Assembly: GCA_050292445.1 (NCBI GenBank)
Contig: JBNKLQ010000306.1
Span: 1 to 6,791, forward strand
Length of the DNA stretch: 6,791 nucleotides
Source: Leptofilum sp050292445
GTDB lineage: Bacteria; Chloroflexota; Anaerolineae; Promineifilales; Promineifilaceae
Direction of reading: 5' to 3'
Positions 1 through 5,223 of the stretch are shown here, one piece after another. The notes under the pieces were generated by a model, which saw nothing but the letters and a program-made list of their open reading frames with translations, was not told the DNA's origin and did not search any database. Within the stretch, counting starts at the first letter, position 1. The number at the start of each line of letters is the position of its first letter. Made by a program: the position numbers and the translations under genes.

Positions 1-768
1 GACAGCGTCATCAACAATCTAGCAATCGATAGTAATCTACAATTTTACAAGGCGGACACATTCCCCTTGATCCGGCCGGTGCATTGGCTGACCTCCCACT
101 TTGCCGTGGGCGGATTTAGCCCATTGCAGCGGCTGAGCGGGATGCTCACGGCCCACATGACTCAAATTGCCCCGCGCAACGGCTTCCGCTGGCATCCTCA
201 TCGCGGGCTAGAGATTTTCACCTACGTTATTGATGGCGAGCTGTACCACGAAGATACGACTGGCGGCAAAGGAGCCATCACCGCCGGGGAAGTACAGCGC
301 ATGTTTTCTGGTAACTTCATCCAGCACCAGGAACTGAACCTGACGGATGAATTCACCCGCGTCATTCAAATCTGGTTTGTGGCTGATGTGGAACACATGG
401 GGCTGCCACCACACTACGAACAAACCAAACTCAGCAGCATGACCACCCGCAGCCTGGGCGACGCTACCGTGCGGGACATCATCGGACCCAATGGCGCTAC
501 AGACGCCCATGTCTCTGCCCGCCTCACCAGCAGCATTTTGCCTGCGGGCGGCACCGCCACCATTGAGCTACCCCAGCCTGGGGAAGACCTGTTTTTGTAC
601 TTTGTAGATGGCAACGGCCGTTTCCAAACCAGCACCAGCCAACAAGAGATCGATATTTACGATGTCGTTTTAGCTACACCCGAGGCCGAAACGGCCGTCA
701 TCACCGCTGGCCCCCAAAAGCCCCTCAACTACCTCTCCTTTTACCTCAACCCTTTCATGCAAAACTAA
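1..768 (+). CDS. Pirin-family cupin protein, 5'-truncated by the window edge
   Basis: The frame is open from base 1 to the TAA at 766-768, giving 255 residues with no ATG near the front. The only in-window start candidate is TTG at 67, but the residues before it (reading LQFYKADTFPLIRP) sit where the first strand of a pirin would be, so the true start is probably upstream of the window. The N-terminal cupin metal site is complete: HPHRG gives two histidines (residues 65 and 67 counted from base 1) and QHQE gives the third histidine and the glutamate (109 and 111), matching the His-His-His-Glu Fe(II) set of pirins. The second, C-terminal cupin half follows (about residues 150-255) and is less conserved. 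Pirins are cytosolic; characterised members act as quercetinases or as redox-dependent partners of other proteins, and most bacterial ones have no known substrate. It is followed by a 435-base gap, so it is probably not part of the biosynthetic unit. Family assignment is firm; the role is unknown. Confidence 0.9.
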   Translation, partial: DSVINNLAIDSNLQFYKADTFPLIRPVHWLTSHFAVGGFSPLQRLSGMLTAHMTQIAPRNGFRWHPHRGLEIFTYVIDGELYHEDTTGGKGAITAGEVQRMFSGNFIQHQELNLTDEFTRVIQIWFVADVEHMGLPPHYEQTKLSSMTTRSLGDATVRDIIGPNGATDAHVSARLTSSILPAGGTATIELPQPGEDLFLYFVDGNGRFQTSTSQQEIDIYDVVLATPEAETAVITAGPQKPLNYLSFYLNPFMQN

Positions 769-900
769 TCTCTCATCTCACCCCGACCCAAATAATCTGA
801 GCACGTGAATTCCATCGCTGAGCATCTACTTCCCCATGAGTTAACAAACCCGACGGTACTATAAGATCGGCCGTTTGTAGACATCCATTTCAATACAAAA

Positions 901-998
901 TTTGCTAGTTAATTTGCAGTTATTTTATAGCCCTTTTATGGAACCGGCCCACCTGTTTGTGGTACCATGCCCAATCACATATTGCTTTGCAGTTAATT
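901..998 (+). repeat. Three short direct repeats, TTTGC(T)AGTTA
   Basis: Copies lie at 901-911 (TTTGCTAGTTA, continuing AATT), 913-922 (TTTGCAGTTA) and 986-995 (TTTGCAGTTA, continuing ATT). The first and third share 13 bases if a single inserted T is allowed. Position upstream of the first biosynthetic gene would suit a regulator binding site, but the region is A+T-rich and the repeats are short, so chance is not excluded. Confidence 0.35.
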
Positions 999-1131
999 GA
1001 ATGTTGGGAAAATTCTCCATTTTAAAGCAATTTCTTTCGTAAAAAACAGAAAACTCATGGGAGTGAAACGTATATTAAACACAGGGTTTCCAAAAATTTT
1101 AGGCATATGGTGCACAAATTATTTTGATCCT

Positions 1132-1157
1132 TTTTTGCGCTCCAATGAGCGCAAAAA
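1132..1157. repeat. Perfect 11-bp inverted repeat, possible operator
   Basis: TTTTTGCGCTC (1132-1142), spacer CAAT, then GAGCGCAAAAA (1147-1157) is an exact reverse complement. The T-run lies on the 5' arm and the A-run on the 3' arm, on both strands. That is the reverse of an intrinsic terminator, which needs a T-run after the stem, so a terminator is unlikely. It ends 46 bases before the acyltransferase start, a position that suits a dimeric repressor or activator site or an mRNA leader hairpin. Confidence 0.5.
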
Positions 1158-1203
1158 CTTAGCTTTAATGACAATGCAAAAGTCGAGTTAGTATTCGGTA
1201 CTT

Positions 1204-2709
1204 ATGCATATTCCTCATAAATCAGTTCAGCAGCCTAGATGGTATTTACTGCCATTAACAGGCACATCTACAACCGAACTTCAACAAAAATCGATCGTTC
1301 TAACGCGGTATATACAACAATACCCTAATGTTTCGTTGGGCCAGATTGCTTCTTTGCTAAGCCAGGAAGAAACGGAAAATGCCTTTCGCCAGGCTGCGCT
1401 GATCAGCGATGCATCTCATCTGACCAAACAGTTGACAGCCGATGAGATAAAAAACGCGGCCACCCAGGCCACCGTTAAAACGTCTCGCACTATTTTTATG
1501 TTTCCTGGCATTGGCGATCATTATTTACAAATGGGGCGTGGCCTGTATGACACAATTCCGTATTTCCGGGAGGTTGTTGACCAGTGTGATGCAGCGTTAC
1601 GGCCGTTTCTCAATCAATCCTTAACAGAGCTTTTATACCCACCAGAAACAACAAAACAGCCCGAAACATCTACTTCGGGCCTGGACCTGGCTGCCATGTT
1701 GGGCAGAAAGCCCACAGCCAGCACCAATAATGAGCAAGAGGCCAAATTGCAGGAAACGGCCGTTGCCCACCCCCTCGTTTTCAGCATTGAATATGCGCTG
1801 GCTAAATTATTGCAGAAGTGGGGCATTGAACCAGATGGCCTCATTGGCTACAGTCTGGGTGAATACGTCGCCGCCACCATTGCCGGTGTGCTTACGTTAA
1901 AAGATGCGCTTACCCTGGTGGCTCGGCGCGCCCAACTGATTCAAGCGCTGCCCCCCGGCAAAATGCTCGCTGTCCCGCTTTCTCAGGAAGAGGTAGGACC
2001 TTATTTAAACCAACAAGTCTCCCTCTCCGCCCATAACGGCGACGCCCTAACCATTTTAGCTGGCGACACAGAAGCGATTCTTGCCGTTCAACAACAGTTA
2101 CAAAAACAGCAAGTGGCCTGTCGCTTGCTGGCCACCACCCACGCCTTTCATTCCCACATGATGCAAGGCGCGGTGGCCGACTTAACAAAACTGGCCCAAA
2201 CAATCACCTATGCTGCACCAGAAATACCTTATTTATCTAATGTGACTGGCACTTGGATTACAGCGAAACAAGCCACGGACCCAGCTTATTGGGCAAAGCA
2301 TATGTGCCAACCTGTGCAATACTTTTCCATGCTGCGCAACTTGTTAGGGCACCATTATCATCTGATCGAAGTGGGCCCTGGGCAATCATTGGGGGCTTTT
2401 GTGAAGCAGCATCCTCAGTGTAAACCAGAACAATACACTTTAATCTACCCCACCATGAGATATTCCTATGATCATCAAGATGATCATAGGTTTTTGTTAA
2501 CAACGATCCGTAAGTTATGGCTTTCCGGCGTCAATTTACAGTGGGAAACGATTCTGTCGAACGGTACAACTCATCATCCGGCAAATCAACTCCCCTCATT
2601 GCAGTTTTCACGCCCCCAAGACAATGCAACCTCTCAACAAGCCCTCCAACAAAAAGATCGTGGAGAAAAGCGACGGCAAAACAGACTGCGTCGTCGTGGT
2701 AGCAGATAA
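1204..2709 (+). CDS. Discrete acyltransferase (AT) with PKS-type flanking linkers
   Basis: This 501-residue protein resembles an AT domain of a modular polyketide synthase; such enzymes move an acyl (extender) unit from CoA or a carrier protein to the PKS carrier domain. Residues about 12-75 (YLLPLTGTS... onward) resemble the KS-to-AT linker of modular PKSs. The AT core starts at FPGIG (100-104). The nucleophile motif is GYSLGE with Ser217, a paired arginine follows at 241-242, and HAFHS (313-317) supplies catalytic His316. HAFH is the motif associated with malonyl-type rather than methylmalonyl-type specificity. Residues about 436-470 (LWLSGVNLQW ... LPSLQFSR) match the post-AT linker. Oddities: Ile replaces Gln in FPGQG, Tyr replaces His in GHSxGE, about 35 extra residues rich in T, S, Q and E lie at about 148-182, and a basic tail ends the protein (481-501). 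There is no ketosynthase or carrier domain. ATG 1204 follows an in-frame TAG (1189-1191); the ribosome binding site is weak. It likely serves a PKS in trans. Confidence 0.85.
   Translation: MHIPHKSVQQPRWYLLPLTGTSTTELQQKSIVLTRYIQQYPNVSLGQIASLLSQEETENAFRQAALISDASHLTKQLTADEIKNAATQATVKTSRTIFMFPGIGDHYLQMGRGLYDTIPYFREVVDQCDAALRPFLNQSLTELLYPPETTKQPETSTSGLDLAAMLGRKPTASTNNEQEAKLQETAVAHPLVFSIEYALAKLLQKWGIEPDGLIGYSLGEYVAATIAGVLTLKDALTLVARRAQLIQALPPGKMLAVPLSQEEVGPYLNQQVSLSAHNGDALTILAGDTEAILAVQQQLQKQQVACRLLATTHAFHSHMMQGAVADLTKLAQTITYAAPEIPYLSNVTGTWITAKQATDPAYWAKHMCQPVQYFSMLRNLLGHHYHLIEVGPGQSLGAFVKQHPQCKPEQYTLIYPTMRYSYDHQDDHRFLLTTIRKLWLSGVNLQWETILSNGTTHHPANQLPSLQFSRPQDNATSQQALQQKDRGEKRRQNRLRRRGSR
2465..2490. 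repeat. Perfect 12-bp inverted repeat inside the acyltransferase gene
   Basis: CCTATGATCATC (2465-2476), spacer AA, then GATGATCATAGG (2479-2490). The match is exact over both 12-base arms. It lies within the coding frame (reading SYDHQDDHRF, residues 421-430) at the boundary between the AT core and the post-AT linker, near the 3' end of the gene. No T-run suited to a terminator follows at the right distance, although TTTTTG comes directly after the second arm. Confidence 0.75.
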
Positions 2710-2797
2710 AGAAAAAGTTTAGCTAAAAACGGCCGTAGTTTGAGCACCTATTGGCCGGTTAAACAAAATTAATTAAACGTGTAAGGAGTAAAATAAT
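2710..2797 (+). other. Gap between the acyltransferase and dehydrogenase genes
   Basis: These 88 bases hold one copy of the ACGGCCGT palindrome (2729-2736) and an A+T-rich leader. I see no clear stem with a T-run, so transcription probably continues from the acyltransferase gene into the dehydrogenase gene. Confidence 0.45.
2782..2788 (+). promoter_or_regulatory. Ribosome binding site deciding a TTG start
   Basis: TAAGGAG lies nine bases before TTG 2798. This near-consensus site, together with the Rossmann motif starting a few residues later, fixes TTG as the start of the dehydrogenase gene. Confidence 0.8.
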
Positions 2798-3655
2798 TTG
2801 ATACTGAAAAGGATCGGCGTCATCGGCGCGGGTGTCATGGGTATTGGTGTTGCCCAAGCCCTGGCCCAAACGCACCATGACGTGGTACTCATCGACATTT
2901 GTGACGATATTTTGGCCCAGGCAAAGGACCAAATTTATCAAAACATACGACTAAGCCGATTATTTAATCGCCCCCAAGAATCTGTTAAATCTCCAGACGA
3001 ACTCATTTCCCAAATCACTTTCACAACCGATTACCAACAGCTGAAAAATGTTGATTTTGTCGTGGAAAACAGCACAGAAAAATGGCAGATCAAAAAAGAA
3101 ATCTACCCTCAGCTAGATGCCATCTGCCCGCCTGAAGCTGTTTTTGCCGCCAACACCTCATGCATTTCCATTACGCGTATCGGCTCCGTCACCAACCGCG
3201 CCGACCGCATTGTGGGCATGCACTTCATGAATCCAGTCCCTATGAAGCCAACGGTCGAAGTTATTCGCGGTTACCACACCAGCGATGAAGCCCTGGGCAT
3301 TGCCCAGCAGTTCCTGGCTGGGATGAATAAAGATTGCATCGTGGTCAATGACTCGCCCGGTTTTGTCTCCAACCGGGTGTTGATGCTCACCATCAACGAG
3401 GCCGCATTCTTGCTTCATGAAGGTGTCTCCAATGCCGAAGATGTGGACCAAATCTTCAAAAAATGTTTTGGTCACAAGATGGGGCCGCTAGAAACGGCCG
3501 ATCTCATCGGCCTGGACACCATTCTTTACTCAATTGAAGTGCTGCACGAAAGCTTTGCTGACAGCAAATACCGTCCCTGCCCCCTGCTGCAAAAGATGGT
3601 AGATGCAGGTTTGTACGGCCGTAAAAGCGGCACCGGATTTTATTCTTACCAATAA
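2798..3655 (+). CDS. 3-hydroxyacyl-CoA dehydrogenase family, FkbK/ZmaG/OzmG-type
   Basis: This 285-residue protein has the length of a single-chain 3-hydroxybutyryl-CoA dehydrogenase. The NAD-binding Rossmann motif GAGVMG is at residues 10-15, with Asp33 at the end of the second strand as expected for NAD. The active-site set is complete: Ser121 (NTS), His142 (GMHFMNPVP), Glu154 (VEVIRG) and Asn192 (FVSNRV). The C-terminal helical domain carries HKMGPLETADLIGLD (226-240) and ends with the GRKSGTGFY motif typical of the family. Sequence alone would also allow a beta-oxidation or butyrate enzyme. The directly following carrier protein and FkbH genes argue instead for the extender-unit role: oxidising the C3 hydroxyl of glyceryl-ACP on the way to hydroxymalonyl-ACP, as proposed for FkbK, AsmK, ZmaG and OzmG. 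It acts in the cytosol. The family call is firm; the substrate is inferred from context. Confidence 0.9.
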   Translation: MILKRIGVIGAGVMGIGVAQALAQTHHDVVLIDICDDILAQAKDQIYQNIRLSRLFNRPQESVKSPDELISQITFTTDYQQLKNVDFVVENSTEKWQIKKEIYPQLDAICPPEAVFAANTSCISITRIGSVTNRADRIVGMHFMNPVPMKPTVEVIRGYHTSDEALGIAQQFLAGMNKDCIVVNDSPGFVSNRVLMLTINEAAFLLHEGVSNAEDVDQIFKKCFGHKMGPLETADLIGLDTILYSIEVLHESFADSKYRPCPLLQKMVDAGLYGRKSGTGFYSYQ

Positions 3656-3678
3656 CCCCCCAAATCGTTTCAAAAAAC

Positions 3679-3683
3679 GGAGG
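3679..3683 (+). promoter_or_regulatory. Ribosome binding site of the carrier protein gene
   Basis: GGAGG lies 11 bases before ATG 3695, in a 39-base gap after the dehydrogenase stop. It supports translation of the small downstream gene from ATG 3695. Confidence 0.75.
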
Positions 3684-3694
3684 AAGTTACGTTT

Positions 3695-3943
3695 ATGGAA
3701 GCAGAAATCAAGCAACAAATCCGCGCCTTTTTGGCCAAGCATTTTAAAAATTATGATCTTCAAGATGACGAGGACATCTTCTCTCTGGGCTTCGTCAACT
3801 CCCTCTTTGCCATGCAAATTGTGCTTTTTGTCGAGCAGCAAATGGGCGTCACCGTTGCCAATGAAGAATTGCAGCTCGACAACTTCCGCACCATCAACGC
3901 CATGACCAACCTCATCACGAGAAAGAGAGAACCCGCCGCATAA
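3695..3943 (+). CDS. Discrete acyl carrier protein, glyceryl-ACP type
   Basis: This 82-residue acidic, helical protein is a stand-alone acyl carrier protein. The phosphopantetheine site is in DIFSLGFVNSLFAMQ (residues 27-41), with Ser36 as the predicted attachment serine. The usual DSL is replaced by NSL. From memory, VNSLFAMQ is the form seen in carrier proteins paired with FkbH enzymes (FkbJ, ZmaD, OzmE-like), which fits the position just before the fkbH-like gene. It would carry the glyceryl unit and its oxidised forms while the dehydrogenase works on it, and then present it to the acyltransferase. A phosphopantetheinyl transferase is needed to activate it; none is in the window. The gene sits 39 bases after the dehydrogenase and 77 bases before fkbH, consistent with one transcript. 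Confidence 0.92.
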   Translation: MEAEIKQQIRAFLAKHFKNYDLQDDEDIFSLGFVNSLFAMQIVLFVEQQMGVTVANEELQLDNFRTINAMTNLITRKREPAA

Positions 3944-3958
3944 CCCTTCCAACTGACA

Positions 3959-3976
3959 TTCCCGAACAATTGGGAA
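3959..3976 (+). other. Small hairpin between carrier protein and fkbH genes
   Basis: TTCCCGA (3959-3965), loop ACAA, TTGGGAA (3970-3976) forms a seven-pair stem in RNA with one G-U pair. No T-run follows, so it is not an intrinsic terminator. It could be an RNA processing or stability element that sets carrier protein dosage relative to FkbH, but such a short stem can arise by chance. Confidence 0.35.
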
Positions 3977-4007
3977 CCTGAAGTAAAGATACCGATACAG
4001 TCTTTCT

Positions 4008-4013
4008 GGGAGG
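4008..4013 (+). promoter_or_regulatory. Ribosome binding site of the fkbH-like gene
   Basis: GGGAGG lies seven bases before ATG 4021, an efficient arrangement that fixes the start. Confidence 0.8.
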
Positions 4014-4020
4014 TTTTATT

Positions 4021-5091
4021 ATGCTTGAACAAACCCATCGTGAGATGGCCATCGCCGAAGCCAAAAAATTAAAAGCGCTCAAATGCGTAGTGTGGGATTT
4101 AGACAACACTGTCTGGGAAGGCGTGCTGCTGGAAGGCGACACGCTCAAACTGCGCCCGCAAGTAGTCCATATCATCAAAACATTGGATGAACGCGGCATC
4201 CTCAACGCCATTGCCAGCCGCAATGAGTATGAGCCAGCCATGGCCCAACTTAAAGAATTTGGCATTGCTGACTATTTCATCTACCCGCAAATCAACTGGA
4301 ATGCCAAGTCACAATCCATTGAGCAAATTGCCGCCGACATCAACATCGGTGTTAACACGCTGGCTTTTGTAGACGATCAGCCCTTCGAGCGGGAGGAAGT
4401 CCAGTTTACACATCCCGAAGTGTTGTGTTTTGATGCGGCGGAATTGGATGAAATGTTAGACCATCCCCGCCTGACACCGCGCTTCATCACGCCTGAGTCC
4501 AGGCTGCGGCGCAAAATGTACCAAAGTGACATCCAGCGCAAGCAGGCCGAAGAAAATTTCAGTGGCCACAACGAAGCGTTTCTAAAAGATTTGAACATGG
4601 TGTTCACCATCAAAAAAGCTGGGGAAGAAGATTTGCAGCGAGCTGAAGAACTGACGATGCGCACCAACCAGCTCAACACCACCGGCTACACCTACTCCTA
4701 CGAAGAACTCAACCAGCTGCGCCAATCCGACGACCACCTGCTGTTTGTTTCCAGCCTGGATGATCGTTACGGCACCTACGGCACCATTGGCCTGGCGCTG
4801 GTGGAAAAAGAGCCAACGTTCTGGACGGTGAAACTGCTATTGATGTCCTGTCGAGTCATGTCACGCGGCGTGGGCACCATCATGATGACCCACATCATGA
4901 ACCTGGCCAAAGAGGCGGGCGTGCCGCTGCGGGCGCATTTTATCCCCAACGGCCGTAATCGCCTCATGTACATCACCTACAAATTTGGTGGCTTCAGTGA
5001 AATCGAAAATAAAGACAACCTGGTCATCTTTGAAAACGACCTGGAGGCGATTCAACCTTTCCCAGACTATGTGGACATTCGCGTTGTCTAA
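4021..5091 (+). CDS. fkbH: FkbH-like glyceryl-ACP synthase (HAD-type glyceryl transferase/phosphatase)
   Basis: This 356-residue protein matches the FkbH family, which takes the glyceryl group of 1,3-bisphosphoglycerate, removes phosphate and loads it on a carrier protein. The HAD-like domain covers about residues 18-135. Motif I is VVWDLDNTVWEG with Asp26 and Asp28; motif II is IASRN with Ser65; the motif III lysine is Lys95 in NWNAKS; motif IV is FVDDQPFERE with Asp117 and Asp118. The stretch RNEYEPAM, the YPQINW segment and the FVDDQPFERE segment are close to FkbH proteins. The second half (about 190-345) resembles the GNAT-like domain found in full-length FkbH proteins, with RTNQLN and a SCRVMSRGVG segment. 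The preceding carrier protein is the obvious acceptor. The same glyceryl-ACP is also made for tetronate rings, but the adjacent dehydrogenase and acyltransferase favour hydroxymalonyl- or methoxymalonyl-ACP. No sign of truncation or frameshift. Confidence 0.93.
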   Translation: MLEQTHREMAIAEAKKLKALKCVVWDLDNTVWEGVLLEGDTLKLRPQVVHIIKTLDERGILNAIASRNEYEPAMAQLKEFGIADYFIYPQINWNAKSQSIEQIAADINIGVNTLAFVDDQPFEREEVQFTHPEVLCFDAAELDEMLDHPRLTPRFITPESRLRRKMYQSDIQRKQAEENFSGHNEAFLKDLNMVFTIKKAGEEDLQRAEELTMRTNQLNTTGYTYSYEELNQLRQSDDHLLFVSSLDDRYGTYGTIGLALVEKEPTFWTVKLLLMSCRVMSRGVGTIMMTHIMNLAKEAGVPLRAHFIPNGRNRLMYITYKFGGFSEIENKDNLVIFENDLEAIQPFPDYVDIRVV

Positions 5092-5099
5092 TCAGATTC

Positions 5100-5174
5100 A
5101 CCGCAGAGACGCAGAGAACGCAAAGCCATTCTCTGTAGGTTCTCAAAACTCCGCGCCCTTTGCGCCTCTGCGGT
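5100..5174 (+). terminator. G+C-rich inverted repeat with T-rich tail, possible terminator or dispersed repeat
   Basis: ACCGCAGAG (5100-5108) pairs exactly with CTCTGCGGT (5166-5174), and GCAAAG (5120-5125) pairs with CTTTGC (5158-5163) inside it. GAGAAC (5114-5119) can also pair with GTTCTC (5139-5144). The right arm runs into TTTATTTCTTTATTTG, so it could end transcription after fkbH. The CCGCAGAGACGCAGAG type of sequence is, from memory, a common intergenic repeat in several phyla, so it may be a mobile REP-like unit rather than a dedicated terminator. Confidence 0.5.
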
Positions 5175-5223
5175 TTATTTCTTTATTTGATTAATAGAAC
5201 GCTTATTGGTAACGGACAAAAAT

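Larger units (their letters stand above)
769..1203. other. Intergenic, A+T-rich region ahead of the acyltransferase gene
   Basis: I see no convincing gene here. A 64-codon frame (997-1191, TTG start) exists, but it has no ribosome binding site and no recognisable family. The region becomes A+T-rich from about 880. It contains three copies of TTTGC(T)AGTTA (901-998) and a perfect 11-bp inverted repeat (1132-1157). No strong sigma-70 promoter could be picked out, though the cluster promoter should lie here because the upstream pirin gene is far away and functionally unrelated. No intrinsic terminator is obvious behind the pirin stop. Confidence 0.6.

Noticed and set aside
67..768. Pirin gene starting at TTG 67.
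   Set aside because: The frame is open to base 1, and the residues before 67 fit the first strand of the family, so the start is more likely outside the window.
1132..1157. Intrinsic terminator from the perfect inverted repeat.
   Set aside because: On both strands the A-run, not a T-run, follows the stem.
997..1191. A 64-codon frame ahead of, and in phase with, the acyltransferase gene, separated from it by one TAG.
   Set aside because: It starts with TTG without a ribosome binding site, lies in A+T-rich DNA, contains the inverted repeat, and shows no resemblance to the ketosynthase end that would be expected if it were a broken upstream part of a PKS.
2798..3655. Beta-oxidation or butyrate-pathway 3-hydroxybutyryl-CoA dehydrogenase.
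   Set aside because: The residues allow it, but no thiolase, enoyl-CoA hydratase or acyl-CoA dehydrogenase is nearby, while a carrier protein and FkbH follow directly.
3695..5091. Tetronate ring cassette (FkbH-like plus ACP).
   Set aside because: Tetronate clusters usually add a FabH-like enzyme and a 2-oxoacid-dehydrogenase-type acyltransferase and do not need the dehydrogenase seen here. It remains possible if those genes lie outside the window.
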